Of a stretch of 64,000 nucleotides of DNA, positions 35,649 through 44,775 are shown piece after piece. How positions within the stretch are numbered: the stretch's first letter is position 1; the number at the start of each line of letters is the position of its first letter. The DNA is taken from contig JAZKJL010000005.1 in assembly GCA_040384325.1 (NCBI GenBank), positions 1,178,001 through 1,242,000 of the forward strand, read 5' to 3'. The notes beneath the pieces were generated by a model that searched no databases, was not told the origin of the DNA, and worked only from the letters and a program-made list of their open reading frames with translations. Made by a program: the position numbers and the translations under genes. Source of the stretch: JACMLX01 sp040384325. GTDB taxonomy: Bacteria; Gemmatimonadota; Gemmatimonadetes; Gemmatimonadales; Gemmatimonadaceae.

Positions 35649-36623
35649 TCATCGCGGTGCGATCGGCTCGCCAAGCTTGGCCTGCGTCCGCACGTATTCC
35701 GCGGCCGCCGCATGGGTGCCGTACCACACGCTGCCCGCCGCCTTGGTGCGGATGTGTGCCAGCAACAACTCGAGCGCCACGATGCGCGACCGGTGCCCCG
35801 ACACGTGCGGATGCATGGTGAGCAGGAACATGCCGCGCTCCTCGTACGCCTTGTCGAATTCGTCGATCCAGACGCGGGCCACGTCGCGCGGGTTCATGTA
35901 GGTGTTGCCGCGCGGGTCGAACAGTGGCGCATCGTCGAGGATCCACTCCACCGGTAGCTCCACGATGCCGGTGGGCTGACCACGCTGCAGCAGCTCGTAC
36001 GGATTGTCGTCGGCCATCAGCGAGCTCTCGTACCGGAAGCCCATGTCGCGCAGGATGCTGAGCGTGTTGGGGCTGAAGTTCCAGCTCGGCGCGCGGTAGC
36101 CGGTCGGCTTCACGCCAGTCAATTCGGTGAGCTCCGCCACCGCCTTCTTCAGCAGCGCGCGCTCGGCGCTGTCTGGCAGCGTGGCATTCAGTTCGTGGAT
36201 CCAGCCGTGCACCCCAAACTCGTGGCGGCCACTTTTGCGGATGGTGTCGGCCATGCCGGGCGTGAGTGCGAGGCTCACGGACGGGATGAAGAACGACGCC
36301 GGGATCCGCTGTGCGTCGAGCAATCGCACGAGGCGACCGAGCCCGCGGCGCGCGCCGTACTGCGCCGACGCCAGCGTGCCGACCGTGGGTTCACCGAATC
36401 GCAGCGGGATGGTCTCGTTGTCCACGTCGAACGACAGCAGCACGGCCACCCGCGCGCCGCCCGGCCAACTGGCGGGTGCCAGCGAGCGTCCTGCACGCAC
36501 CGCATTCACGACGGTGCGCACCGAGTCCATCGTCCACTGCCACCCCGGCTTGACCGGCGTGGGCGCGGTTTGTGCGCCAAGCACGAAGGGGACTGCGAGG
36601 AGTGGCATCAGTCGGCGCAACAT
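35649..36623 (-). CDS. Secreted polysaccharide deacetylase-family protein
   Basis: 324 residues from ATG 36623, chosen because GGAG lies 7 bases upstream; ATG 36635 is possible. A signal peptide (MLRRLMPLLAVPFVLGAQ) is present. The NodB-type deacetylase fold is seen in VAVLLSFDVDNET (catalytic Asp and metal Asp), FGVHGWIHE with a His-x-x-x-His, YRAPSWNFSPNTLSILRDM and MFLLTMHPHVSG. Such enzymes remove acetyl groups from chitin-like glycans or peptidoglycan, or act on other C-N bonds in the PuuE-like branch. It lies 50 bp downstream of the large fusion gene on the same strand. Confidence 0.9.
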   Translation of the reverse strand: MLRRLMPLLAVPFVLGAQTAPTPVKPGWQWTMDSVRTVVNAVRAGRSLAPASWPGGARVAVLLSFDVDNETIPLRFGEPTVGTLASAQYGARRGLGRLVRLLDAQRIPASFFIPSVSLALTPGMADTIRKSGRHEFGVHGWIHELNATLPDSAERALLKKAVAELTELTGVKPTGYRAPSWNFSPNTLSILRDMGFRYESSLMADDNPYELLQRGQPTGIVELPVEWILDDAPLFDPRGNTYMNPRDVARVWIDEFDKAYEERGMFLLTMHPHVSGHRSRIVALELLLAHIRTKAAGSVWYGTHAAAAEYVRTQAKLGEPIAPR

Positions 36624-36673
36624 GCGTGGCTCCATGGAGAGCGGGTGGGCAGGTCGGAATCGTGACGGCATCG

Positions 36674-39600
36674 TCAACGTATGGCGTCCACTTCGCGCAG
36701 CGCGATCGCCATAGTCTCGGCGATGCGGTCGGCATCGTCAGCGGTAAGCGTCATCGGTCCGCGAATCTTGATCACGTTGTGGTGCGGACCGTCGGTGCCG
36801 ACCAACACGCCGCGGTCGCGCATCCGGTTCACGACGAAGCTGGCTTCGGCGTCGGCGGGCTCCAGCGTGGTGCGGTCGCGCACCAGCTCCACACCGAGAA
36901 ACAGGCCCGAACCACGCACGTCACCGATCAACTCGAACCGCTGCTGGAGCTGACGGAACGCCGCCAGCAGCTGCGTTCCGGTGGCGAGCGCGCGGTGCTG
37001 CAGTTGCTCCTCGATCGTGACCAACAACGTGGCGAGACCGGCCACACACGCGGCCGTGCTGCCACCGAACGTGCTGAAATATTCCATGCCGTTGTCGAAG
37101 CTGTCGGCGATGGCTCGCGTGGTGATCACCGCGCCCATCGGATAGCCGTTGGCGATCGGCTTGCCGAGCACCACGATGTCCGGTGTCACGCCGTGTGCCT
37201 CGAACGCCCAGAAGTGGGTGCCGATGCGGCCGAATCCCGTCTGGACTTCGTCGGCGATGCAGACGCCGCCGGCCGCGCGCACACGCGCGTACACGTCGGC
37301 GAGAAATCCCGTCGGCAGCATGATCTGTCCAGCCACGCTGGGGCAGGTCTCGGCGATGTAGCCCGACAGCCGGCGTCCCGTGGCCTGGATGCGGTGAATG
37401 ACGTCACCGACACGCGCCGCGAACCATGCCCCGGCGTCACCCGTGACTTCGCGATTGCGATAGACGTCGGGAATCGGCGAAGTGTGCACCCAGTCGGGAG
37501 CACCCTGGCCACCGGGACCGGCATGCTTGTACGGGCTGATGTCGATCAGCGTGGTGGTGTGGCCGTGGTATGCCGAGTCCATCACGATCAGGTCGCGCGC
37601 ACCGGTGTGGGCCCGCGCGAGGCGCAGTGCGAGTTCGTTGGCCTCGCTGCCGGACGCGGTGAAGTAGCACACCGACAGCGACGACGGCAGCAGTGCCGTG
37701 AGCAAGGTCGCGTAATGGGTGAGCTGCTCCTGCAGGTATCGGGTGTTGGTGTTCAGCAGGGCCAGCTGCGCACTGACCGCGCGCACTACGAGCGGGTGAC
37801 AGTGCCCGACGTGCGCCACGTTGTTGTACCCGTCGATGTAGCGGTGCGCGTTCTCGTCGTACAGGTACTGGCCGGCTCCACGCACGATGTTCAGCGGGTT
37901 GCCACCGTACGAGACACTCAGGTTGCCACCGATGTGCGCGGCTCGCGTGGTCGCGATCTCGGCCTTCGGCACATGAGGAACCAGATATTCCCCTGGAATG
38001 CGCAGGAACAGGTTCGGGTCGGGGAACACCGATTCCCACACCGCACGCTGGCTGGCGCGCACCGCGCCGTCCACGTTGCTCGGCACGTCGAGCATGTCGG
38101 TCACCAGCTGCACGTGCACGTGGGCCCACCAGTGGCCGTTGGTCGGCGCACTGCCGATCCGTGCGAACTCCGCACCCTGCCGCACCGTCGCGCCGACCTC
38201 GAGGCCGCGCAGCGAGTCGCGGGTCAGGTGCCCATAGAAGGTGAAGAACTCCTGCGGGTCATCGCCGGTGGTGACGTGGCGCAGCACGATGTGCGGACCG
38301 TAGTCGTGATACTGGTCGGCATCGTCGAAGCCGTACACGGTGCCATCCAGTGGCGCGTACAACGGCGAGCCGGCCGCCAGCGACAGGTCGAGACCGATGT
38401 GGATGGTGCGCGGCTGGCGATGCGTCGGCTCGTTCGGCCAGTGATAGATCAGCCGTGCCTCGCCGTAGCCGCCGACACCGATCGTGGCAGCGCGCTCGCG
38501 CAGCCTTTCAGCGATGCGCGCATCGAGGCGCTCGGGCGTGTTCTCCACCGGATCGCTGGAGATCAGCGTGCTGCCGGCGCTGAAGTCGAGGAGTGCCAGC
38601 GGAGTGGTGGCCAGGTCGGTGCCGAGCAGCGGTGCGAAACTGGCCGCGTTCTCGGCGATCCAGGCGGTCACACGCGGGGCCTGCCGCACGGGCGGCAGGC
38701 CGCAGGCGTGGCGGAAGGTGTAGTGCGCGAATCGCGGGTGGATCGCCGCCAGCGCCGGCAGCGTGGTGGCGATCGGCCCCTGGCTGATGCCGAGGTACGC
38801 CTCGTCGGGTCGCTCGGCCTGCTGCCTGGCGGAGACGCAGACACTCACGCACAGTCGCATGCAGAGCAGCGGCCAGAGGGCCGAGATCTCGGCGTCGGTG
38901 AGGGGAAACACCGCGTGGTATCCGGCCACCACGTCGGCGGCAGCGGCCAGCGGGTCCTCGGCTGCCAGCGCCACGTAGGCCATCGCGATCGCCACCTCGT
39001 TCACCGTGTGGCTGTGCACCATGTCGCCGAAGTCGACGATGCCTGTCACGCGCTGGCGCGCACCGTCCACCAGCAGGTTGTAATCGTTGCCGTCGGAGTG
39101 GATGATGCTGCGCCGGAACGTGGGCAGCAGTGGTGCGACGATCTCGTCGTGCAGCGCCGAGAACAGGTCCACCTGTGCGAGGAGCGGATGACCATCCAGC
39201 AGCGTGCGCAGGTCGCGCACCACGTCGCCGGCGTGGGCCAGGTCCCAGTGAAAGTGCCGGTGGAAGGCCGGGTGATCGAAGCTCGCGAGCTGCGCGTCGA
39301 GGAGACCCAGTGCCCGCCCGATGTCGCGACGCAGCGCCGGGGTGTGGTACGGCGTGGAGCCGAGGGTGGTACCGGGCAGCGCGGTGATCAGCCGGACGAA
39401 ATGTGCGCCGTGCTGCGTGATGTCCGCACCCTGCAACGTCGGCACCAATCGCGGCGTGACGCCGTGCGCCGCAACGTGCCGCAGCGCCGCGTTCTCCGCT
39501 TCCAGCACCTCGAGGCGCTCTGCGGCGTTGGCCAGCTTGAGGATGAAGCGAGCGCCCGACTCGTCCACCAGCAACAGGTTCTGGTCGCGCTCACTCGGCA

Positions 39601-39685
39601 GCGGCGTGACCGATGCCGTGAGGCCGTAATGGCGTGTGGCCAGGTCGGCGGCGTCGGAGCGGGAGAGAGAGGGGACGCCAGACAT
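36674..39685 (-). CDS. Three-domain fusion: APH-type kinase + M23-like domain + class III aminotransferase
   Basis: 1003 residues from ATG 39685. Residues ~1-340 form an aminoglycoside-phosphotransferase/hydroxylysine-kinase-like domain: IIHSDGNDYNLLVD (HxDxxxxN catalytic loop) and TGIVDFGDMVHS. Residues ~440-580 resemble an M23 fold, with HIGLDLSLAAGSPLYAPLDG (His-x3-Asp) and HWWAHVHVQL (His-x-His), the usual zinc ligands. Residues ~590-1003 are a class III PLP aminotransferase: TASGSEANELALRLARA, ADEVQTGFGRIGTHFW and VLGKPIANGYPMGAVIT (PLP lysine). The aminotransferase resembles ethanolamine-phosphate phospho-lyase/AGXT2-like enzymes, so kinase and lyase may act in sequence on an amino alcohol (inference). 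No signal peptide is present. Confidence 0.9.
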   Translation of the reverse strand: MSGVPSLSRSDAADLATRHYGLTASVTPLPSERDQNLLLVDESGARFILKLANAAERLEVLEAENAALRHVAAHGVTPRLVPTLQGADITQHGAHFVRLITALPGTTLGSTPYHTPALRRDIGRALGLLDAQLASFDHPAFHRHFHWDLAHAGDVVRDLRTLLDGHPLLAQVDLFSALHDEIVAPLLPTFRRSIIHSDGNDYNLLVDGARQRVTGIVDFGDMVHSHTVNEVAIAMAYVALAAEDPLAAAADVVAGYHAVFPLTDAEISALWPLLCMRLCVSVCVSARQQAERPDEAYLGISQGPIATTLPALAAIHPRFAHYTFRHACGLPPVRQAPRVTAWIAENAASFAPLLGTDLATTPLALLDFSAGSTLISSDPVENTPERLDARIAERLRERAATIGVGGYGEARLIYHWPNEPTHRQPRTIHIGLDLSLAAGSPLYAPLDGTVYGFDDADQYHDYGPHIVLRHVTTGDDPQEFFTFYGHLTRDSLRGLEVGATVRQGAEFARIGSAPTNGHWWAHVHVQLVTDMLDVPSNVDGAVRASQRAVWESVFPDPNLFLRIPGEYLVPHVPKAEIATTRAAHIGGNLSVSYGGNPLNIVRGAGQYLYDENAHRYIDGYNNVAHVGHCHPLVVRAVSAQLALLNTNTRYLQEQLTHYATLLTALLPSSLSVCYFTASGSEANELALRLARAHTGARDLIVMDSAYHGHTTTLIDISPYKHAGPGGQGAPDWVHTSPIPDVYRNREVTGDAGAWFAARVGDVIHRIQATGRRLSGYIAETCPSVAGQIMLPTGFLADVYARVRAAGGVCIADEVQTGFGRIGTHFWAFEAHGVTPDIVVLGKPIANGYPMGAVITTRAIADSFDNGMEYFSTFGGSTAACVAGLATLLVTIEEQLQHRALATGTQLLAAFRQLQQRFELIGDVRGSGLFLGVELVRDRTTLEPADAEASFVVNRMRDRGVLVGTDGPHHNVIKIRGPMTLTADDADRIAETMAIALREVDAIR

Positions 39686-39810
39686 GGTGACGGAAAAGTT
39701 AACGCGCGTGAACCTTCCGTACCCGGTCGCGCGTGCCGGTCGCTGCGCACCGTAGGCGTGCGTGATCATCGATGCAATGGCCGCCGTGCCGGTCAACGGC
39801 GTGCAGGAGA

Positions 39811-39826
39811 CTGCCGTAGACGGCAG
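39811..39826. promoter_or_regulatory. CTGCCGT-AG-ACGGCAG palindrome between fusion gene and susC
   Basis: Perfect 7-base arms around an AG centre, in the 216-bp divergent gap (39686-39901) between the fusion gene and susC. It is a candidate operator; it could also be a short hairpin in the susC leader. Confidence 0.35.
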
Positions 39827-39901
39827 ACGAATCCGGCGCGCCGCGACGACGTACGTTGCGGCTGCGCCAGACCGTGCCTCACCACGCCCCCCGGAGAATC
39901 G

Positions 39902-42900
39902 ATGGCTGTTCCGCCTCGCGACGTCGTCAAGTCGTCCTCACTGTTCACGACCGGGGCGCTGCTGGCGCTCGCGGTGCTCACCATGGCGCCGCCGTTGGTG
40001 CGGTCCGCAGGCGCGCAAGCCGCACCGGCAGGACGCGTGACCGGCCTCGTCGCCGACTCCGCGTCGGGCCAGCCGCTGGCGTCGGTGCAGATCACGCTCA
40101 CGCGTGGCACCACGCGCCTGCTCGCCCGCACGGCAGCCGATGGCCGGTACACGATCAACGGTGCAGCCGCCGGCACCTACAGCCTCGAGGCGCTGCGCCT
40201 CGGCTTCCGTCGCGTCACGCGCACCAATCTCGAAGTCGCCGCCGGCGGCACGCTGACCTACAACTTCCGCATGGAAGCGACGGCGCTCAGCCTGCAGGCC
40301 GTGGTCACGACGGGTGTGGTCGATCCGGCCAGTGGCACGCGGGTGCCGTTCACGGTGGGTCGTGTCAGTGCCGAGGATGCACCGGTGCCGGCCACCAACG
40401 CGCTGGAGACGATCCAGGGCAAGATCGCCGGTGTCAGTGCCGTGCCGCAGGGACAGGCCGGTAGCGGCACCGAGATCCAGCTGCGCACGCCGACCTCCAT
40501 CAGCAAGAGCAACGCGCCGCTGATCGTGGTCGATGGCGTGATCCAGACCGGCTCGTTCGACGGGTCGAGCGCCGACCTGCAGAGCATGGACATCGAGAGC
40601 GTGGAAGTGGTGAAGGGTGCCGCGGCCGCCTCGCTATACGGTTCGCGCGCCTCGTCGGGCGTGATCCAGATCCGCACCCGCCGCGGCACCGGGCTCTCCG
40701 AGGGCACCACCCGCTTCACGGTGCGCTCGGAATACGGTGCCAACTCGCTCAACTCTCCCGTGCAATGGGCGCAGAACCACTACTACCTGGTGAATCCACA
40801 GGGCGAGTGGATCAATGCGGCCGGCACGGTGGTGCCGCGTGAGCAGCGGGTGCCGAAGCCGGTGTACGAGCGCTTCCAGGATGCCGAGTACAAGCCCGGC
40901 ACCGCCTACGACCAGGTGCAGCGCTTCTTCGATCCCGGCAACTTCGCGCGCAACTCGCTCAACATCTCGCAGAACACCGGCAAGACGAACTGGTTCTTCT
41001 CGTACGTGAACGGGCGCGAGGACGGCGTGGTGCTGAACTCCGGCCGCTACAACCAGGACGACTTCCGCATCAACCTCGATCACCGGCCGCGCACGGACCT
41101 GAGCATCGGCATCAGCGCCTACCACATGCGCTCCACGCGGCAGAACGTGTACGACGACACCTTCTTCGACCTGATCAACCAGGCGCCAGACGTGGACCTG
41201 CGGCAGCGGGATCCGGACGGCACGCCCTACATCTTCCAGCCCGACTTCGAAGGGCGCGAGGAGAACCCGCTCTACGTGCTCTCGACGGAGCAGAACGTGC
41301 GCAAGCGTGCGCGTACGCAGGGCAGCCTGGAGATGCGCTACGCCCCGCTGTCATGGCTGACGGTGGACGGTAACCTGAGCTACGACCGCTCCGACCGGCA
41401 GACGAACTTCTTCCTCGACCAGGGGGTGAAGACGGAAGGCTTCGCCAACGGCGGACCGGGCGAGATCGAGCGGTTCAGCGGCGTGACCGACGCACTCAAC
41501 GCCTCGGTCAGCCTCAACCTGCTGCAGAAGCTGGGCGACTTCACCCTGCGCAGCACCGCGCGCGGCCTGATGGAGCGCGAGACCAATGAACTCACCACCG
41601 CGTCCGGCACCCAGTTCTCGACGCCGGGCGTGCAGAGCCTCAACAACGCCTTCAACCGCTTCGTCAGCTCCACCAGCGAGACGATCCGCACCAACAGCTT
41701 CTTCCTCAGCGGCGCGGTGGACTACAAGGGCAAGTACCTGGTGGATGGCCTGGTGCGACAGGACGGCAGTTCGCTGTTCGGCCCCGACGAGCAGGAGAAC
41801 TGGTACTACCGCTACAGCGCTGCCTATCGCGTGGCGGCCGAGCCGTGGTGGCCGGTGAAGGCGATCACCGAGTTCAAGCTCCGCGCGTCGGTCGGCACGG
41901 CCGGCGGCCGCCCGAGCTTCAACGACCAGTTCGAGACCTACAACTTCATCGAGGGTGGCGGCCTGGTGAAGCAGAACCTCGGCAACCGCTCGCTGAAGCC
42001 GGAGTACTCGCGCGAAATCGAGTTCGGCATCGACGCGATCATCAAGGATCGCTACTCGCTGCAGCTGTCGCGCGCCAAGCAGAAGACCACCGACCAGCTG
42101 CTGCTGATCCCGCTGGCCGGCTTCTTCGGCTACGCCAACCAGTGGCAGAACGCCGGTACGGTGGAAGGCGAGACCTACGAAGGCACGCTGGAAGCCCAGG
42201 TGATCCGCAAGCCGAACTTCACCTGGCGCACCGGCATCGTGGCCGATCGCTCGCGCAACCGGATCACGGAGTTCAACCGCTCCTGCTTCACCACCGGCAC
42301 CATCGGCTATCGCTGCGCCGGTGAGCGCCTCGGTTCGATGTACGGCTTCAGCTTCATGAAGGGCGCCAGCCAGCTGCCGGCAGCGGCACAGTCACGCGCC
42401 GGTGAGTTCAACGTCAACGACGAAGGGCTGCTGGTGTGGGTCGGTCCGGGCAACAGCTTCGTCGAGGGTGAGGCGAAGCGGCTGTGGGGCACCAGCGCCA
42501 CCATCGGCACCACCAACTACGGCTGGGGCCTGCCGATCACGGCACTCGACTCGGTGGGCAACTCCGCCGTGGTGCGCATCGGCGACGGCAACCCGAACTA
42601 CCGCCTCGGCTTCTCGAACACGATCGGCATCAAGGGCGTGCAGATCTTCATGCTCTGGGACACGCAGGTCGGCGGCAACGTGTACAACCAGACCAACCAG
42701 CGCATGTACCAGTACGGCCGCAGCGCCGACGTGGACCAGTACGCACGCATCCAGGGGCTGAAGAAGCCGGTGGAGTACTACGTCGCGCTGTACAATGCCA
42801 ACAACCCGACCGACTACTTCGTCGAGGACGCCCGCTTCGTGAAGCTGCGTGAACTCTCGGTGAAGTACCGCCTCGGCTCGCAGTTCACCAGTGCGCTGGC

Positions 42901-43069
42901 GCGCCTCGGCGCGCAGGGCATGTCGGTCTCGCTGATCGGCCGCAACCTGCTGACCTTCACCCGCTACAAGGGCTACGATCCCGAAGTGGGCACCGTGCTC
43001 AATCGCCTCGACAGCTTCGCCTATCCGCGCTACCGCACGGTGACGGGCAGCGTCGAGCTCACCTTTTGA
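39902..43069 (+). CDS. SusC/RagA-family TonB-linked outer-membrane transporter
   Basis: 1055 residues from ATG 39902, with GGAG 5 bases upstream. The leader (ALLALAVLTMAPPLVRSAGA) is followed by a carboxypeptidase-regulatory-like domain (~45-130: GRVTGLVADSASGQPLASVQ). A TonB plug follows (~140-260: NALETIQGKIAGVSAVPQGQ, IVVDGVIQTG, IESVEVVKGAAAASLYGSRA). The rest is the beta-barrel, ending in the aromatic-rich YRTVTGSVELTF. SusC proteins import glycans or peptides across the outer membrane with energy from TonB. The substrate is captured by the SusD lipoprotein encoded 17 bp downstream. The reading frame is open for a long way upstream, but there it lies antisense to the fusion gene. Confidence 0.95.
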   Translation: MAVPPRDVVKSSSLFTTGALLALAVLTMAPPLVRSAGAQAAPAGRVTGLVADSASGQPLASVQITLTRGTTRLLARTAADGRYTINGAAAGTYSLEALRLGFRRVTRTNLEVAAGGTLTYNFRMEATALSLQAVVTTGVVDPASGTRVPFTVGRVSAEDAPVPATNALETIQGKIAGVSAVPQGQAGSGTEIQLRTPTSISKSNAPLIVVDGVIQTGSFDGSSADLQSMDIESVEVVKGAAAASLYGSRASSGVIQIRTRRGTGLSEGTTRFTVRSEYGANSLNSPVQWAQNHYYLVNPQGEWINAAGTVVPREQRVPKPVYERFQDAEYKPGTAYDQVQRFFDPGNFARNSLNISQNTGKTNWFFSYVNGREDGVVLNSGRYNQDDFRINLDHRPRTDLSIGISAYHMRSTRQNVYDDTFFDLINQAPDVDLRQRDPDGTPYIFQPDFEGREENPLYVLSTEQNVRKRARTQGSLEMRYAPLSWLTVDGNLSYDRSDRQTNFFLDQGVKTEGFANGGPGEIERFSGVTDALNASVSLNLLQKLGDFTLRSTARGLMERETNELTTASGTQFSTPGVQSLNNAFNRFVSSTSETIRTNSFFLSGAVDYKGKYLVDGLVRQDGSSLFGPDEQENWYYRYSAAYRVAAEPWWPVKAITEFKLRASVGTAGGRPSFNDQFETYNFIEGGGLVKQNLGNRSLKPEYSREIEFGIDAIIKDRYSLQLSRAKQKTTDQLLLIPLAGFFGYANQWQNAGTVEGETYEGTLEAQVIRKPNFTWRTGIVADRSRNRITEFNRSCFTTGTIGYRCAGERLGSMYGFSFMKGASQLPAAAQSRAGEFNVNDEGLLVWVGPGNSFVEGEAKRLWGTSATIGTTNYGWGLPITALDSVGNSAVVRIGDGNPNYRLGFSNTIGIKGVQIFMLWDTQVGGNVYNQTNQRMYQYGRSADVDQYARIQGLKKPVEYYVALYNANNPTDYFVEDARFVKLRELSVKYRLGSQFTSALARLGAQGMSVSLIGRNLLTFTRYKGYDPEVGTVLNRLDSFAYPRYRTVTGSVELTF

Positions 43070-43086
43070 GCGCTGGACATCATTCC

Positions 43087-44688
43087 ATGACTCATCTCAT
43101 CCGCGCCATCGCGCTGCCGGCGAGTGTGCTGCTCCTCGCCGCCGGCTGCCAGGACCTCTCCGTCACCAACCCGAACCTCCCCGATGCGGCGCGTGCCACC
43201 ACGCAGCCGCTGACGACCGAGTCGTTCGTCGCCACGTCGTTCCGCACCTGGTGGCCGGTCAGCGGCCACGGCAACTACCCGTCGTTCGCCTTCTCCACGA
43301 TGGCGCGTGACGTGACCTCGGGTTTCGCCGACTTCGGACAGCTGGAACTCTCCACCGAGCCGCGCTCGGCGTGGAACAACAGTCCGGTGAACGGTCGTAA
43401 CCAGGTCAACCAGGACCCGTGGTACGCCTACTATCGCACCATCTCGTCGGCCAACGACGTGCTGGCGTCACTGGACGGCGGGCTGGTGATCGTCGATCCG
43501 GTGCGCACCGCGCGCGCCCGGGCGATGGGCAAGTTCATGCAGGGCCTGTCGTACGGATATCTCGGCCTGATGTTCGACAAGGCCGTGCTCACCGACGAGA
43601 CGACCAAGCTGGACACCATCACCACGCCGTCGTTCGTGCCGTACAACCAGGTGACGACGTACGCGATCACGAAGCTCGACCAGGCGGCAGCCGCCGCCGA
43701 GGCGCAGCCGACGATGACCTTCCCGGTCGAGTCGTGGCTGTTCCAGGGGCTGACGAAGGACCAGTTCGTGCGCCTCACCAACTCGTACGCAGCGCGGTTG
43801 CTTGCCGGCACGGCGCGCACGCGCGCTGAACGTGCGGCGGTGAACTGGACGGAAGTGATCCGTCGCATCGACGCTGGTGTGCAGGTGGACTTCGCACCGG
43901 TGGCGCAGCCCGACGTGCTGGTGGACGACTGGAAGCGCCTGCTGGCGCGCCTGCGTACGGTCGGCCGTCCGTCCGACTTCGCGCGGCCGAGTTACTGGCT
44001 GGTCGGTCCGGCCGACTCCACCAATGGGTGGGTGAACTGGGTCGCCACGCCGGTGGACAATCGCCAGCCGTTCCAGATGCGCACCCGTGACCGCCGCCTG
44101 CAGGGCACCACGGGGCCGGCCTCGCCGGGCAAGTACATGGGCTACAACCTGAACAACCTGTTCGCGGTGGCTCGTGGCACGTGGCGCTTCTCGCACTACT
44201 ACTTCCTGCGCTACGGCACCGGCACGTCATGGCAGACGGGCCCGCAGCCGGAGCTCACGGTCACGGAGATGGATCTGCTCAAGGCCGAGGCGCTGATTCG
44301 CCTGGGTCGTGCGGGTGAGGCGCTGCCGTTGATCAACAAGACGCGTGTCGCCAACGGTGCACTGCCGCCGGTCACGCTCGACGGGCCGCCCAACGAGCCC
44401 GGGTGCGTGCCGCGCAAGCAGAGCGGAGCCTGCGGCAGCCTCTGGGACGCGCTGCGGTACGAGAAGGGCATCGAGCTGCTGGGCAACACCGGCATGCTGT
44501 CGTATCTCGATGCGCGCGGCTGGCAGACCATGCCCGAGAACACGCTGGTGCAGTTCCCGATCCCCGGCCGTGAGCTCGGCACGCTGCTGCTGCCGCTCTA
44601 CACGTTCGGTGGTCCCGGTGGCCTGAACAGCTCACCGGCGCCCGATCCCGAGCGCTGTCCGGTGGTGCTGAACCGCTGCCCGACCTGA
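43087..44688 (+). CDS. SusD/RagB-family nutrient-binding lipoprotein
   Basis: 533 residues from ATG 43087. The lipobox is LLLAAGCQDLSVTNP, with the TNPN-type opening of SusD-like proteins. Helical TPR-like blocks follow: YAYYRTISSANDVLASLDGG, GKFMQGLSYGYLGLMFDKAV, TVTEMDLLKAEALIRLGRAG and WDALRYEKGIELLGNTGM. It is the surface lipoprotein that caps SusC. The two genes are 17 bp apart and share the terminator at 44711. No glycosidase is in the same operon, so the ligand cannot be guessed. Confidence 0.94.
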   Translation: MTHLIRAIALPASVLLLAAGCQDLSVTNPNLPDAARATTQPLTTESFVATSFRTWWPVSGHGNYPSFAFSTMARDVTSGFADFGQLELSTEPRSAWNNSPVNGRNQVNQDPWYAYYRTISSANDVLASLDGGLVIVDPVRTARARAMGKFMQGLSYGYLGLMFDKAVLTDETTKLDTITTPSFVPYNQVTTYAITKLDQAAAAAEAQPTMTFPVESWLFQGLTKDQFVRLTNSYAARLLAGTARTRAERAAVNWTEVIRRIDAGVQVDFAPVAQPDVLVDDWKRLLARLRTVGRPSDFARPSYWLVGPADSTNGWVNWVATPVDNRQPFQMRTRDRRLQGTTGPASPGKYMGYNLNNLFAVARGTWRFSHYYFLRYGTGTSWQTGPQPELTVTEMDLLKAEALIRLGRAGEALPLINKTRVANGALPPVTLDGPPNEPGCVPRKQSGACGSLWDALRYEKGIELLGNTGMLSYLDARGWQTMPENTLVQFPIPGRELGTLLLPLYTFGGPGGLNSSPAPDPERCPVVLNRCPT

Positions 44689-44710
44689 GTTCATCGGGCT
44701 GGATGTGCAA

Positions 44711-44749
44711 CCGCCGCTGCGTCAGGGGATCGACGCAGCGGCGGTTTTT
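44711..44749 (+). terminator. Rho-independent terminator of the susC-susD operon
   Basis: Twelve-base perfect arms CCGCCGCTGCGT and ACGCAGCGGCGG enclose a 10-base loop and are followed directly by TTTTTG. It lies 22 bp after the susD stop and is the clearest intrinsic terminator in the window. Confidence 0.85.
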
Positions 44750-44775
44750 GTATTGCGATCTGTGTGCGTTCGCGA

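Noticed and set aside
36572..39901. An open frame of more than a thousand codons upstream of and in frame with susC
   Set aside because: It lies antisense to the kinase/M23/aminotransferase gene, has low-complexity Arg/His/Val-rich translation and no homology. SusC begins at its own ATG with GGAG and a signal peptide at 39902.
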